Source of the DNA: Cyanoderma ruficeps
Lineage: Eukaryota > Chordata > Aves > Passeriformes > Timaliidae
NCBI GenBank assembly: GCA_008694505.1
Contig: VZDJ01000623.1
Location: 14,286,988 to 14,350,987 of the forward strand
Direction of reading: 5' to 3'
DNA length: 64,000 nt
Shown: piece after piece, positions 43,001-55,400 of the stretch
Layout of the letters: the number at the start of each line of letters is the position of its first letter
Numbering within the stretch: position 1 is the stretch's first letter
Notes under the pieces: model-generated
Databases searched by the model: none
The model's input: only the letters and a program-made list of their open reading frames with translations
What the model was told of the DNA's origin: nothing
Made by a program: the position numbers and the translations under genes

Positions 43001-45514
43001 TTGCATGGATTTAGTGAAGCAGCAATATAAATCTTCCATACAGAAGGTAGAAAAGTTAGTGAAGTGGCTGCTTAAAGTACGGGTAACAGCTCCTGACGGA
43101 GCTATCTTGTCTTTTTTATGGGGAAAAGGTATTTCCATTTGCCTTCAGAAAACTCTTACATTGATGCAGAACAACCCTCAACCCAGCTCCAGGTTTATAT
43201 TCACTGATTTTATATGTTCAAATTTCAATGAAGATCCATATCTGATTTGGAATTAAATAAAACTGGGTTTTCGTGGTCTGCATCAATTCATTAGAAGTGC
43301 ATCAGTTTTGTGCTGGAAGGAAAAAAACAGAAAGCAAAACTGCAGAAGGAAAGTGAGACAGGCTCCTAGTACTGTAAATAGTGGTAAAATAGAAAAAAAA
43401 GCCAAATTCACCTCATTGTGGTTTGAAACACTTGTTGAATGCAAAGCAAGCATTGCAGGGAGAAAAGAGGAGAAAGCACATATTTCATGAAAGGAAAAGA
43501 AGGCTCGATATCCACCACAAAACAGGAATGCTGATTTTCTTGATCTCTCACCAGCATCTCAGCATGTCTCAGCAGGATCCCAGCTGCAGGCAGAAACTCA
43601 CAGTCCCAGGCACAGCCTTGGCTCTGGTGCTGACCCAGCTGGACCAGGTTTCCTTTTACAAAACTTGCTTAGCTGAAGCTTCCCAGAGTCTCTTAGCTGG
43701 GGACTTGCTCTGAGTGTAACTGTGTAGGCAGAGGGCTATGTGAAGTTTATGTATCTCTCCATGTCAGAATGAGTATGTCTACATAGAAGGTGGATTTAAA
43801 CTACTTAGCTCGAATACAACTGACAGGGATTAGTGACCCGAGCTGCTACCCTCAGGCCCTGTCAAACCCTGTCAAGCTTTGCAGCCTGCTCCAAGCTCCC
43901 TTATTGATGGGGAAATGTAAAGAACAACATATACATCCCCTGTATGCTCCACTAGGTAGTTTTGCATCCCCTGTGAGGCCACTTCGAAGTGCACATGGGT
44001 CCAGAAAACGGGGGTCACTATCCTTCATGGGCTGTGCAGACAGTCTGGGACTGTTTCTTATCTGAGCAACACGAAATTATTCAAATAGAGCGGCAACAAA
44101 GTTGTCCTCAGATTAGTATCTGCTTCAGCATCATAGCAGCAATATTCCGTGGCTTGTCTAAAGGGTTTGTTAATGAGTCTGGGTGGTATTATATGCAGAG
44201 TGGCTAAATATCCGGTGGCTCACATAAAAAAAAAGAGCTGAAAGCCCCAGCTTCTCTTCTGTAAGGCTGAATTCATTCAATTAAACAGCTTTGAGAGCTC
44301 AGCTACGGTTTAGCGGCAGACTTTATTACCTCCTAAAACTTGGAGAGTATTAAAACAATTGTCAGGCATGCAAAGGAAAGTTTGCATTCAGTTGTGCTAA
44401 GCAGCCGAATTTACATATTCTCAACCAGATCTGGAGATTTAGAAAGCCTTCATAATTGCATTAAACATGCTTATTCTCTGTGTTCTCTCAGGCAGAGCTG
44501 ATTACCCCAAGTTGGGCAATGCCTGGAGGGAAATTTGCTAAGCCACATGATGTCAACAACTTGTAAGGAAACTTGATTTTTTTTTTTTCCAAGGAAATAG
44601 CAGTTTGGTTATTCCTGCAAAACATCTCTCTTTTCCAGCAGAAAATGTATGGGCCTGCTTGTCTTCTGCCTGTGCTCTTTCAGGATGCTGATGCTCAGCC
44701 CATTCGTGGTGACTCTCAGGCCCAGCTATCCACCTTAGCTCGCTAGCAGAGTCTAATGTCCAGGAAATGCTGGGATTAGACCCACAAAATAGCCCCAGCC
44801 CCAGGCAAAATTTCGGACCAGATGTCCTTTTCTCTCTACTTTACCCCGAACAGACTGAGGTGAGTGAAGTGGCTGCAGAATTGCTTCCACCACCTCAAAC
44901 CTTCATCCCACAGGAGAGCACTCAGTGCTTACTTACTAATGGACTCCAGGGGTTCTACTGCTAAATTTTTGCCTACTTTTCTGTAGGAAATTTATCTGGT
45001 TTTGTTCATTTTCTTGCTTGTTGTAGGGAGCAGCATCTCAACCACCTCTGGGGGTTGAACCAAGGCTTCTAAGAGTGACACCCTTGGCATCAAGCTTAGC
45101 TTTTTTGGAGAACCATGGCACAGTCACCCTGAGAATCAAAAGGAGTAGAGGCATGGCCTGATCACTAATGTGTTGCTCTGGCCATAGATTGAGCTCATGG
45201 CCACACGATCAAGCCCTTCACAAGGACAGCAATTTGCTATCCTTGCAGACCAAGCTGGACAGAAAGGAGAGCAGTTTCCACAGGCAAAGAAGCCTTGCTT
45301 GTCAAGGGCCACGTTACAGTGCCAGCACTTCTGTGGAGCAGCTCCTCACTGGAGCCAGTTGCAGGAGCTCTGTCTGCCCTCCTGATGCTCATGGGGCTGC
45401 CCATCTCAGTGTCCAACCCCAGGGTAAATCCTCTGCCACGCAGGGGCAGGATCCCACTGGGATTCAGCCTGAAGGAAACCTCTCATGTTATGCCTCATCA
45501 CTAATGGAAATAGA
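43001..45514. other. Intergenic, no gene recognised
   Basis: Open frames are short and unrecognised. The part at 44240-44480, upstream of FAM181B, is AT-rich, lacks repeat signatures and contains several TAAT and CATGCAAA-like words. It is a possible regulatory block, not demonstrable from one sequence. Confidence 0.4.
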
Positions 45515-45745
45515 TTCAGGCTGATATAAGGAAGAAATGTTTATGATAGGAGTTGTGAAACACTGGCACAAGTTGCCCAGAGAGGTGGTTGATTCCCCAT
45601 CCCTGGAAGTGTTCAAGGCCAGGTTGGATGGGCTTTGAGCAAGCTGGTCTTGTTGAAGATGTCCCTGCTCACTGCAGGGAGGTTGGAAACAGGTGATCTT
45701 TACAGTCCCTTCCAACCCAAACTGTTCCATGATTTTATGATCACC
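45515..45745 (+). mobile_element. CR1 LINE 3' fragment
   Basis: CR1 landmarks appear in + order: 'ttgcccagagaggtggttga', 'ccctggaagtgttcaaggcc', 'aggttggatgggctttgagc', 'cagtcccttccaacccaaac', and a terminal 'ttccatgattttatga'. Confidence 0.93.
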
Positions 45746-48700
45746 AGCACAACCTTCTCCTAGGGAAGGCAAACCAGATCCAGCACTGAGCCCAGCTCTC
45801 ACAATTCACAACACCCATTTTCCTTTCATCATGGCAGCAGGAAGGCAGCGTGAAAGTAAGAAAATCTCTGCGACAGAGGAGGGAGGGCTTTTGTTTTTCC
45901 CTTCCTGGCTGTATGGCCCATATGGTTATCGAGTTATGGGAAAATCTGGCTGCCCAAACAGGTGTCACTACTCCCAACCTACAGACTCATTTCCTGATCG
46001 CGTCTTAATCGGCGAGTTGGTTGTGAAAGTTGATTTCTTGCACATTCTTATATCAGTGGGAATTTCTGCCCTTCCCTGACAAGTATTATAGGCAGCCTTT
46101 GACATACAGCCCTACAGGACCTAAATAGGCTGCTATTCTTTCCCTACACTGAAAGGGAGCTTTGTGCCAGGGATTCATTAAACTGCACTGCACAGCCCTT
46201 CATAAATGGGCTCAATAATGAACAGTCGATTTAACTGGAAAAGCTGCTGGAGCTGTTAAATTAAAGGGAAATAAAGTGCACTTCAGGCTCAGTCTGCCAG
46301 AAGAAAATGTTGACCTAAAAAAAAAAAATCTTTATTTTACTCAATCTCTTGCAAACAGGCTAAAATCTTCAGGAAGTTTATACTCACAACAGTGGGAACA
46401 ATTTTAAAACATACTGATTTGCTTTCCCACTAAAAAAGAAAGAATTGCAATAAAATACTCAATAAAATCAGGAGAGATGAAAGGTGTATTCCACTTAAGC
46501 CAGATTTAGTCCCCTTAACGTAAATTTAATATTTGTTTGTAGATCACTCATCCCATCAACTTTATCTAGGCAAAGTTTCACCTGGGGCTGAGTCCTTAAG
46601 GTCATTAGGGAGATACTTTATTTCCAGTTTGCCAGTATTTTCTGAAATTTTGCGGTGCTATGCAGTCCAGTCCTTCAGTGTCCAGTTCTGTCATCATGTT
46701 GTTCTTAATGCAGTGGCTGTTTTGCTCATGTGAGGTGTGCAGGACTCAGCTGAAAAACAGGCACACTCGGGAGACTCCATTTAATCTTCTGAATGAATAC
46801 AAAAGTCCATCATTCAGCTGAGCCTGACCCAACTCTTGGTTTTGGAGGAGTGAAATTCCTTATTTCAGTGAGGTTACTCCAGTTTAAACCTGAAGCAGTG
46901 AATCAGCTTTTCCATCACAGCCAACTCACTCTCCTTCATCTGGACAGTCTTAAATCCTGTTCCTCACCCGTGTTCTGTACTTTATATATGAAATATTGTG
47001 AAGAGAATCTATCTATATGAAGGTAGACTAGAAGCTTTAGGACAAGAAGATCAGAAGAAGCATGCAATTGGGAAGGGATCATGTCCAAATCTAATTCCTG
47101 GGGCAGCTCATCTGAAAAGAAACCTCTGCACCAGCTTAAAAACCTTAGTGTTGCTTTCACATTTCACATTGTAGCTATTTTCCCTTATGTAAACTTCCTG
47201 ATTGGAGAAACGCTCATCTTCTTCATACTATTGTGATTTTTGTTCAAATCTTGTATATAATATATAAGGTGATGGCAGCAGGATTTCAGCTCTTCACTGA
47301 AGAGACCTTCAGTGGGCTTAATATTTTTTCATACTCTGAAAATATGGAGCATTCAGGAAGAATGCTGAAATTAACTGAAATATAACAGTCTTCCACCTAA
47401 ATTGTCCATAATTATTTAAAGTTTGATTGTAAGTTACCTAGAGTAGATCAAAATCCCACAAGAATTATAAAATCATGAACTTTACTGTCAAAAAAAAGAG
47501 TGCATTTTGTAGGCTGATAAGCCACCTCTCGTGCTAGTGACTCACCACTGCAAGAGCTGTGCAAAAAAACACCACTTGCATTCATCTTCAGGAAAGAGTT
47601 TTGGGCGTTGAAATAGTAATTTTGTTTCATTAAGTCCTGCTTATAATCCAGCACTTTGCTACTGGTAGAAATATACAATGAAGAAACATTTACAAATACA
47701 TAAAAATAATAGGAAAAGAAACCATTTTCATACTACTGAGAATTTTTTTCTTTTTTTTTTTTTTCCCAGTTCTTGTGTATTCCTTGAAATTTTCAGGGTT
47801 TTATCTTCACTCAGAGACATTTCTGAAGGTAAATGTGTGGGGGTTAGGATTGAATTCCTTCCTTTATTTCTATAGTACGGAAGAAATGTGAAATGCTGTC
47901 AGACAGCAGGTAATGTCAAGCACTGTCTTGTTTTCTGCAGACTATCTTTCCTCTAATATTTTTTTGCTTGGCAGGAACCAGCTTGTTTGATCTCCTGGTC
48001 CCTGGCAGGCTTTGAGGAGGTGCCACATGGCTTTGAGAAGGGGCTGTGTGGCTTTGGGGAGAACAAGAGCTCCTCAAACCTTACCTGATGCAAATAGTGA
48101 GGACTTAAAAATGCTACAAAAGAGCCTTCATGTATCTCATAATGGCCGGTGATACCAAAGGTGTTTGGTGTCCCTCAGAGGTCTGGCCGTGCACTGTCAC
48201 AAGGCTGAGAGGAGCACAGGAGGGCCAGGTGCTGTCTGGGGTGTGATCATGGTCACACACGGCTTGGCAACGCTGTTTCGGAAAGAAGCCTTCTCCTTCA
48301 CTATTTATGCTCTGAAGTAAGGACCTGGTCCAATTCCCAGTGAAGGCATTTCCACTGAGTGTCATTAAGAGATCAGTAACTCTGGCTGATGGATCTAATG
48401 TTCAGGATTGCTGGGCACCAGCAGTTCTCATGACTCTGGTAAGCCAGCCCCTGTCTCTGCCCTCTGTTTGTGAGTAATCAATTCTCTTGAGCCAGGAAAC
48501 CCCAGCCAAAATCTTCATATGATTTGTGGCATCTTTGCTCCATGAAGCTATGAGCTGAGCTTTGCTTGTCCTTCCAGCTCCGCTGTGGCCTGGAATGAGC
48601 ACGCTCTTCCACTCTGGGCAGCTCTCAAATGATGCTTCAGCCATGCTGACTTGGAGGTGACTTCTCTCCAACTTGAAGGTGATTTTCAGGTACCTCTGAC

Positions 48701-48759
48701 CACAGCAGTGTTATCATAACTTTTCTTACTCCCTTATGTCTCTCAAACAAACCTGGTGC
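45746..48759. other. Intergenic, no gene recognised
   Basis: No coding exon could be supported. A poly-A/poly-T rich patch occurs near 46318-46335 and another at 47748-47765. 46180-46330 is a repeat-free candidate regulatory block. Confidence 0.45.
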
Positions 48760-49135
48760 AGCTCAGCTGATGGATCAGCCTGGAGAAGAGAAGGCTCTGG
48801 GGAAACCTGAAAGCACCTTCCAGTACCTAAAGAGGCTACAAGAGAGATGGAGAGGGACTTTTCACAAGTGCATGAAGTGACAAGGCAAGAGGGAATGGCT
48901 TTAAACTGAAAGAAGATAGGTTTAGGTTAGATATAAAAAATTCTTTACTGTGAGGGTGGTGAGGCTCTGGAATAGATTGCCCAGAGAGGCTGTGGATGTC
49001 CCAACCCTGGAAGTGTTGAAAGCCAGTCTGTATGAGGCTCTGAGCAGTCTGGTCTAGTGGAAAGTGTGTCCTTGCCCATGGTGTTTGGAATTAGACCTTT
49101 AAGGTCCCTTTCAGTCCAAACCATGATTCTGTGCG
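48760..49135 (+). mobile_element. CR1 LINE 3' fragment, about 375 bp
   Basis: The longest clean CR1 tail in the window: 'cctggagaagagaaggctc', 'gaggctctggaatagattgc', 'ccagagaggctgtggatgtc', 'ccctggaagtgttgaaagcc', 'ttaaggtccctttcagtcca' and the terminal ATGATTCTGTG. It is non-coding 3' UTR of the LINE. Confidence 0.95.
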
Positions 49136-49731
49136 ACCCCATGGCAAACAACAACAGAGCCCAATCCTCACAGATATTTGCCCACAGGGAATTGTTTTCT
49201 GGGGTGTTACAATTGTTGTGTTTGCAGCACAAGTTCATCTGTAAAAATACTGTTCAGCAACATGTTCCAGTATTTAAATAAAAATAATTAGCTAATTAAT
49301 TAAAATAAGTGAAAACTAGTTAAACCCTGTTTCTTTACAAGAACTTTTATCTCATAAAAAGCAAAACAATTGTGGAAATTTTAATTGCTTTATTTTTAAC
49401 TTAGAAAGCTATCCAAACTGTGTCCAGTTTTACCTACCAAAAATTGCCTGTTAAAAAATTTCAAATCATCTTTAATAAGCTTAACTCAACAGGTAAATAT
49501 GATCTTCTATTCCCATCCTTGCCAGCCATACACTGAAGCACTGGGCTGCTCTGAGGGGCCCTCCAAGATCTGGAGCTAGACCAGGAATATGTTTTTGCCA
49601 GGGTGACATGATGATCCATGTGAAAAATTCTCAGGTGTAGGACAGCTTATGTTCCTTGTCTGAGCTGCCACAGGGAAATCAAAATCCCAAATTAATTTCA
49701 TGGTCTTCAGATACCAGGACCGATTTTATTA

Positions 49732-49768
49732 ACTCTTTTTTTTTTCTTTCTTTTTTTTTCCCCCCACT
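49732..49768. repeat. Pyrimidine tract
   Basis: A run of T with occasional C followed by a C run. Low complexity; equivalent to a purine tract on the other strand. Confidence 0.8.
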
Positions 49769-52700
49769 TTTAACTTTCTCCCTTGCTGAGGTATGTGTGC
49801 AGGGAGTTTAATCTCATCAGGAGCAGGAATTGGTCCCAAGACCCCTTTCATACAGAAAAATAATCTTCTCAGTGGTGTGGCACAGTCTGGGGGTTGAGAT
49901 GGCAGGACCTGGGCATGGCGGGTGACGCTGCTCCTGCACAAAGAGCTTCCTTGGCCCACCCTTGGCCATGATATGTTCTCCCATGGGAAACCCCAGACCC
50001 TAAATCACCACGACACCAGTGTCAGTCACCCAGGCCAAGCTCTGGGTTTCAATGGGTTTGCTCTCCTGCTTAGATCTGGGCATATCTTGTGGAACGAAAG
50101 ACTGTTCACAGCAAGAGGGATTCAGAACCAGTTTGTGGGGTACAGCTGCCTTTTAAACAGTACCTGTTGTAGGTTTCATTAGCAGTTTAGATTCCAATAT
50201 TTTATTTGTCTATAAATTGTCTAGATAAACATATAATAAAGACATATATACCCAGAGTGGGAGTATATTGTGGTTAGGAGCTTTGCATACAGCCAGTAAT
50301 GTATATAGACTAAAATATAGACTAAAAATGCTGTTAAGAAAAGACTTCTTTTTTAAAGCTATAGCTGACATAAATATTGGATTCTTGGTTACCATGAATG
50401 TTTTCTTAACCAGATGTTTTCAATCTTTTCTTAACACAGCCACTCACAGATTGTGTCCTGAATTATTTCAGGTTTAGAAATGGTGTCTGGTTAAAAGAGA
50501 GAGGGAGACGGAGGGAGAGAGTCGCACAAACTGCCATTATCATGCAAATAGCTCCAGAGGAAAAAGGACAGTGAAAATGATAGCACTGATCTAATTATCT
50601 GCAGGCCAATATAGCTAAGTCACTGAAAGAGGCCCACAGAAAAGGCTGCCACAGAAACACAAAAAACAGCCAGAAAACAATAAGGAACTTAGCAACAGTA
50701 TAAAAACGGACTTCTTTCTGTGCACAAAGACTAGTTTTATGAGCATTTTTCTTGCTTTCAGTTTGCAGAAAAGGTTAGAGCACATTTTAAATTCTATGCC
50801 AGGATATTCCCCCCCTTCAGCTCCTAAAGATCCTTTGGCACGCCGTCATATCACGGCGCGCCCGGCGGTGGGAACGTGCTGCTCCTGCCTGGCGTGTTCG
50901 GACCACCAGGCCCCAGTGCTGGGGGGTTCATGTGAGGTGGGGTCTGGCAGCACCCTTCTCCATGGCTGGGGCCTCCATCACCAGATTCAAGCTTTGCCCT
51001 TTCTGGAGGATGGAGGCTTTGTTTGTTTCCCACCCTCCCTCAGGTGCCCTGTGCAAGGGTCTCGTCATTCCATCCGTGTGGAGCCACAAGAGGACCCCGG
51101 CTGTGCCGGCCTGAATGGGCACAACCATGGCCACAGCTGTAATCCAGCTCAGCAAGGGCCTCCAGAAGGACCACAAGACCCTGCCCACCAGATTGCCAAA
51201 TACAGACACTGGCAACCAAACAAGGAACACTCAGAAGCCATGGACTGTGGTTGTCAAAGAGGACCCTACACGATCTGACCCTGAATCTCTTGGGGTGAGA
51301 AACAGGCAGCTCCAGAGTAACTTCCCTGCCCTGTTTCAGTGGTGCTGCTGACCTTGTTTTCCTCCTGACCTTGAAAAGGGCCCCATTATCAACCTAATCA
51401 AACTAATCTCAACCAGATCTAAAGAACTCAGGGCACCTGCCAACTTGTCCCAACATCCATTGGAGCTACCAAGTATCAAACCAGTGCAGGCAGTTGCCCA
51501 AAATGTACTGAAAATTGTTCTTAGAAATTCAGAGGTCATCACACTCTTTTGAGGGGGAAACTCCGACCCAGTAACTGCTTCTGTTCACTGCAGGTTTAAA
51601 CTGGACTGGGACCAAAGTTGGAAAGGGAAAAAACACAAAGCACCTCTTTCTCTCCAAAACCTCCAAGTCATCTAATCCCTCCTGCTCCCGTTTTTAGGTT
51701 TAGGAAGTCTACTAATATATCAAAATATCCTTAAATAGCCTCATGCCAAGAAGGTACAGACACTACAACAAATAGTTCCCAGATGTAGTAAGCCTTGTTC
51801 GTATGACTTGATGCTCAGGAAAAGGAAAGTGAGAAAAGGCATTATATTCCAAACAACTTGTAATTCTCTCTTGTGGGCCTATCAAAGGGATTTTTAAGAA
51901 GGATCTTAAAGGGAATATGGAACAGTCATTCAGCTTGGATGGGGAGACTCACCAATATCGACAAAATTCAGTGGCACCACAAGGAGGAAGAATAGAATCC
52001 ACTGGAAAACCCTGAGGCATGAGAGGATTCAGACTACACCCTCAGATACAGACAAGGGTGGGCATTTTTGACAATGACTCAGGCCAGTTCTGAGCCTGTT
52101 ACCCTCACAAACAGACAGACATGAAGGTATGGAAATACAAACACTCTGCACTCAATTTTGCCCAGTTTTATTTATACCTGTTAGGAGTACATCTGATGAT
52201 ATTTTTTGTGCAAGACACCATCTTTGAGCCATCTCTGCAGTCTGGAGCCTTCATCTTTTATCTTCAGGTGTGGATCACTAGGTGTGGACCACTGCAGGTT
52301 TAACACATGGCCTAGATGCACTATTTAAAGGTAGTTTTCCTTAGAAGCACGATTTTGGTCCATGGGATAGTATGGGCTTCATGGAGGAAGAATCAGAAGA
52401 AGAAAGAGGGCAGAAGGACTCTTAACAGAATTTTGGAAGGGGTGGGCAGATTCACTTGAAGAATTCCATTCTTGAGAAAAACAGCTTAACTATCAGGTGC
52501 TTAAAAAATCATTGTAGATAAAATGTTCCCATGTCTATCCAACAAGGGTTCCTTGAGATCCTGTCCGGGCTGTATCCCAGAGGACAAACTGGGGGTGTAT
52601 AATGCACATGACTTGAGTGGAGATCTGTGGAAACTTGGGTCAGTTGCAGAGGGAGTTGGTCAGGGCAGCAGAATCTTATTAGATTAGAAATCTGCTAGTG

Positions 52701-55149
52701 AGCCACAGGCAGACCTGTGCACATCTCTCATGGTCCTTCCTTTTTCCCTGTCTCAACCCTGGCTCCCACCACTGTCTGTAGCCAGCATCACACACAGCCC
52801 CATGGTGAACAGCCCAAATTGTTGCTAAACCTGTCATCTTTCAATCTTGACAGGTTCACCTGAACATTGATGGAATACCCAGGGCCCTTCACTGCATTAC
52901 CAAACCCTTGTACCAGCTTTTCCTACCCTACAGACCTCTTGGAAATACAGAAAATCACAGAGGAAGGAAGCCCAGAAATCAAGTTGGCATGAAGAGTGTG
53001 GCAGGCAGCTCCTTCTGCAGCGTGGCCATTTAACTGCACAAAGTCTCCCTGTATCTGAAGATACAACAAACAGCAGAATAAACAAATCAAATGAAGGAAA
53101 CTACCACTGAGATGGAGAAATAACAGGCACTCAGCCCCTCCATCCAGCTTTCTGGGGCATTCATTACATCTTATTTTGATTTTTTAGTGTCTATAAAACC
53201 CATCTATTTTCTAGGTGAGCTTTGTTAGCATTTATGCTATTGCAGGGGGAGCTGTCATGTCTGTGAATAGCCAGCTAAGGTCAGAAAACAGATTTTGGTG
53301 GCAAAATTGGCTGTGTCAGATAAATGTTAGTCATGGTGATTATCTGCCAGGGAATGTGAACAGGCTACAAAATGATAAGAGGAGCTGCTGGCACCAGAGA
53401 TCCAGTTTAATTTTTTTTTCCATGGAATTTAATTTATGCCATTTTTGCAAACAATACCTGACTGCTGTGTGAGATGGTCTAGCACCAGAACAGCAGCCAC
53501 CAAATCAATGTCCAGCTCTGCTCACCTCGTTTGCAGCAGCAGAGAGAGATTGGAGGGGGGTTGAGCCTTCTTTCTCACAATTCTGTGCATGCTTTGATAT
53601 TCCACATAGAAGTTTCTCCCCATTTGATACTTCATGGAGGAACTAGATCAAGCACTGCTTAGGTTAACAAGGGCCATGAAAACTAGATTTCATTGTCAAT
53701 ATCTAAACTATCCCCTTAATATTTCAGGAAGTGATGGGTTTAATTCCTTTCTGTGTTTCCCAGCTGCAGAATACACAGCAGTAATCAGTCTGGTGGAGGT
53801 GTGGAGGTGAGCCTCACAGGCTGATGCCCATCATCCAAGATTTGCTCCATGACATGAAGGGCTGTGTAGAGAGGTTCAGCAATAACCCAACAGGGCATCA
53901 GTCTTTAGGGCTCTGGGACCAGAAGCAGCTTTGGGAGGATGCCCTGGGTCAGACACCATCATTAAGAGCTGTCTGTCAAAGCACTCTTCCCCATCACCAA
54001 GAAAAAAATATGGCCTTTTTGAAAGTCTGGGATACACAGATCCCTTTCTGAGCACATGGAAGATACATCTGTGTTGGTAGCCCAGGGAACCAGTTTCCAG
54101 CTACTTTGACTGATAGTCTGACATCTGACTTGCCATTATCCTTGCCCCAGCTGATCCTGCTGGCCCTGGTCCACAGTTACTTGCCAAAGAGGGGATGGTT
54201 ATACCTCTATAATATTAGTCAAAGTTGGGCGCTTGGGGCCACAGAGGCTGCCTGGGATGTTCAGATATGTTTAAGAAAACATTTCCAAGTCACCATTACT
54301 TGCTTTCCTCTGGGGATGGCTGAACACTTGCCTACCCGTAGGAAGTGGGGAATGGATTCCTTGTTTTGCTCTACTTGTGTGTGCAGCTTTTCCTTCACCC
54401 ATTAAACTGTCATTATTTCTCATTTCTACCCTTCCCATTCTCTTCCCTGTGCTGCTGTGGGGGTGAGGGGAATGAGTGCATGGCTGTGTGGGGCTGAGCT
54501 GCTGGCTGGGGCTAGACCACAACAAAAGGCAAATTTCAGAACACAGTGCAGAAGAAGTTGTCTTGCACCCCTCACACTGGTGTCCAGTAATGGAGGATCC
54601 ATTGGGACAGCAAGCTGAAGAACTCCTGCAGCTTGGTGCAAAGGCTGCATGGGTTGTGAAGCCCTGGGCTCAGGCATCGGCTCCCAGTGCTGCTTTGGTA
54701 TTTAACATGACAGATGGAACTGCTGCCCACTTTCACTTCCATCCTCTCCATTTCCTCCTTGATCAGCAAAGACTGATGTACATCTTTGCATCTCCAGGAA
54801 GCACCTCTGTGTTCCCTTTATTTGTCACAGCAACCCTCTGCCTTGAGGATGAGTCCCAAAGACAAAGATGTTTCACACATTGGGGTTTTAGCTGAAGAGA
54901 AGATGCAATTTGCTGCCCAAAGGGACTTTTCTTGTTAGGCTAAATCTTGAGGCTCAGACTCCTAAAGGTGTCCAATCCCTACTAGTGTTAGTACAACTCA
55001 GGGGACATTGCCTAAGGCCAGAGATGGTCTGTGGTGGTAACTCTCCAGGGTTATGAGACTTAAAGGAGAATATGTGACACTTGGTCACGTTCAAGCCAAC
55101 TGTACTTTAGAAACTTTGGAATTTTATTCACATTTTCAAGTTTGCCTTT
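49769..55149. other. Intergenic, no gene recognised
   Basis: Many short open frames, the longest 179 codons (50739-51278), without recognisable domains. 50525-50640 includes an exact octamer ATGCAAAT at 50542-50549 in repeat-free AT-rich DNA and is a possible conserved regulatory block. No transposon was recognised. Confidence 0.45.
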
Positions 55150-55400
55150 TGTCCATCCACTAGTTGAAGGTGTCCCTGCAATGAGCAGGGACACCTTCAA
55201 CTAGATCAGGCTGGTCACAGCCCCATCCAACCTGGCCTTGAATGTTTCCAAGGATGGAGCATCCACCTCCTCTCTGGGCAACCTGTGTCTCTATACCTTC
55301 ATTGTAAAGAACTTCTTTCTTACATCTAATCTAAATCAACATTCCTTCAACCCTGGGCTGCATGCTCTGAGCATGTGTGTGCATGTGTAAATTCCCATTC
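55150..55400 (-). mobile_element. CR1 LINE 3' fragment with foldback end
   Basis: Reverse-complement CR1 text: 'gcagggacaccttcaactag', 'gccccatccaacctggcctt', 'ctctctgggcaacctgtgtc', 'ttcttacatctaatctaaat'. At its left end the first 20 bp recur as a perfect inverted copy (55160-55179). Confidence 0.9.
55160..55204. repeat. Perfect 20-bp inverted repeat, 5-nt loop
   Basis: 55160-55179 (CTAGTTGAAGGTGTCCCTGC) and 55185-55204 are exact reverse complements around AATGA. Both arms carry CR1-tail sequence, and both share the same deviation from the usual CR1 text (GTTGAAG), so one arm was copied from the other. Confidence 0.95.
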
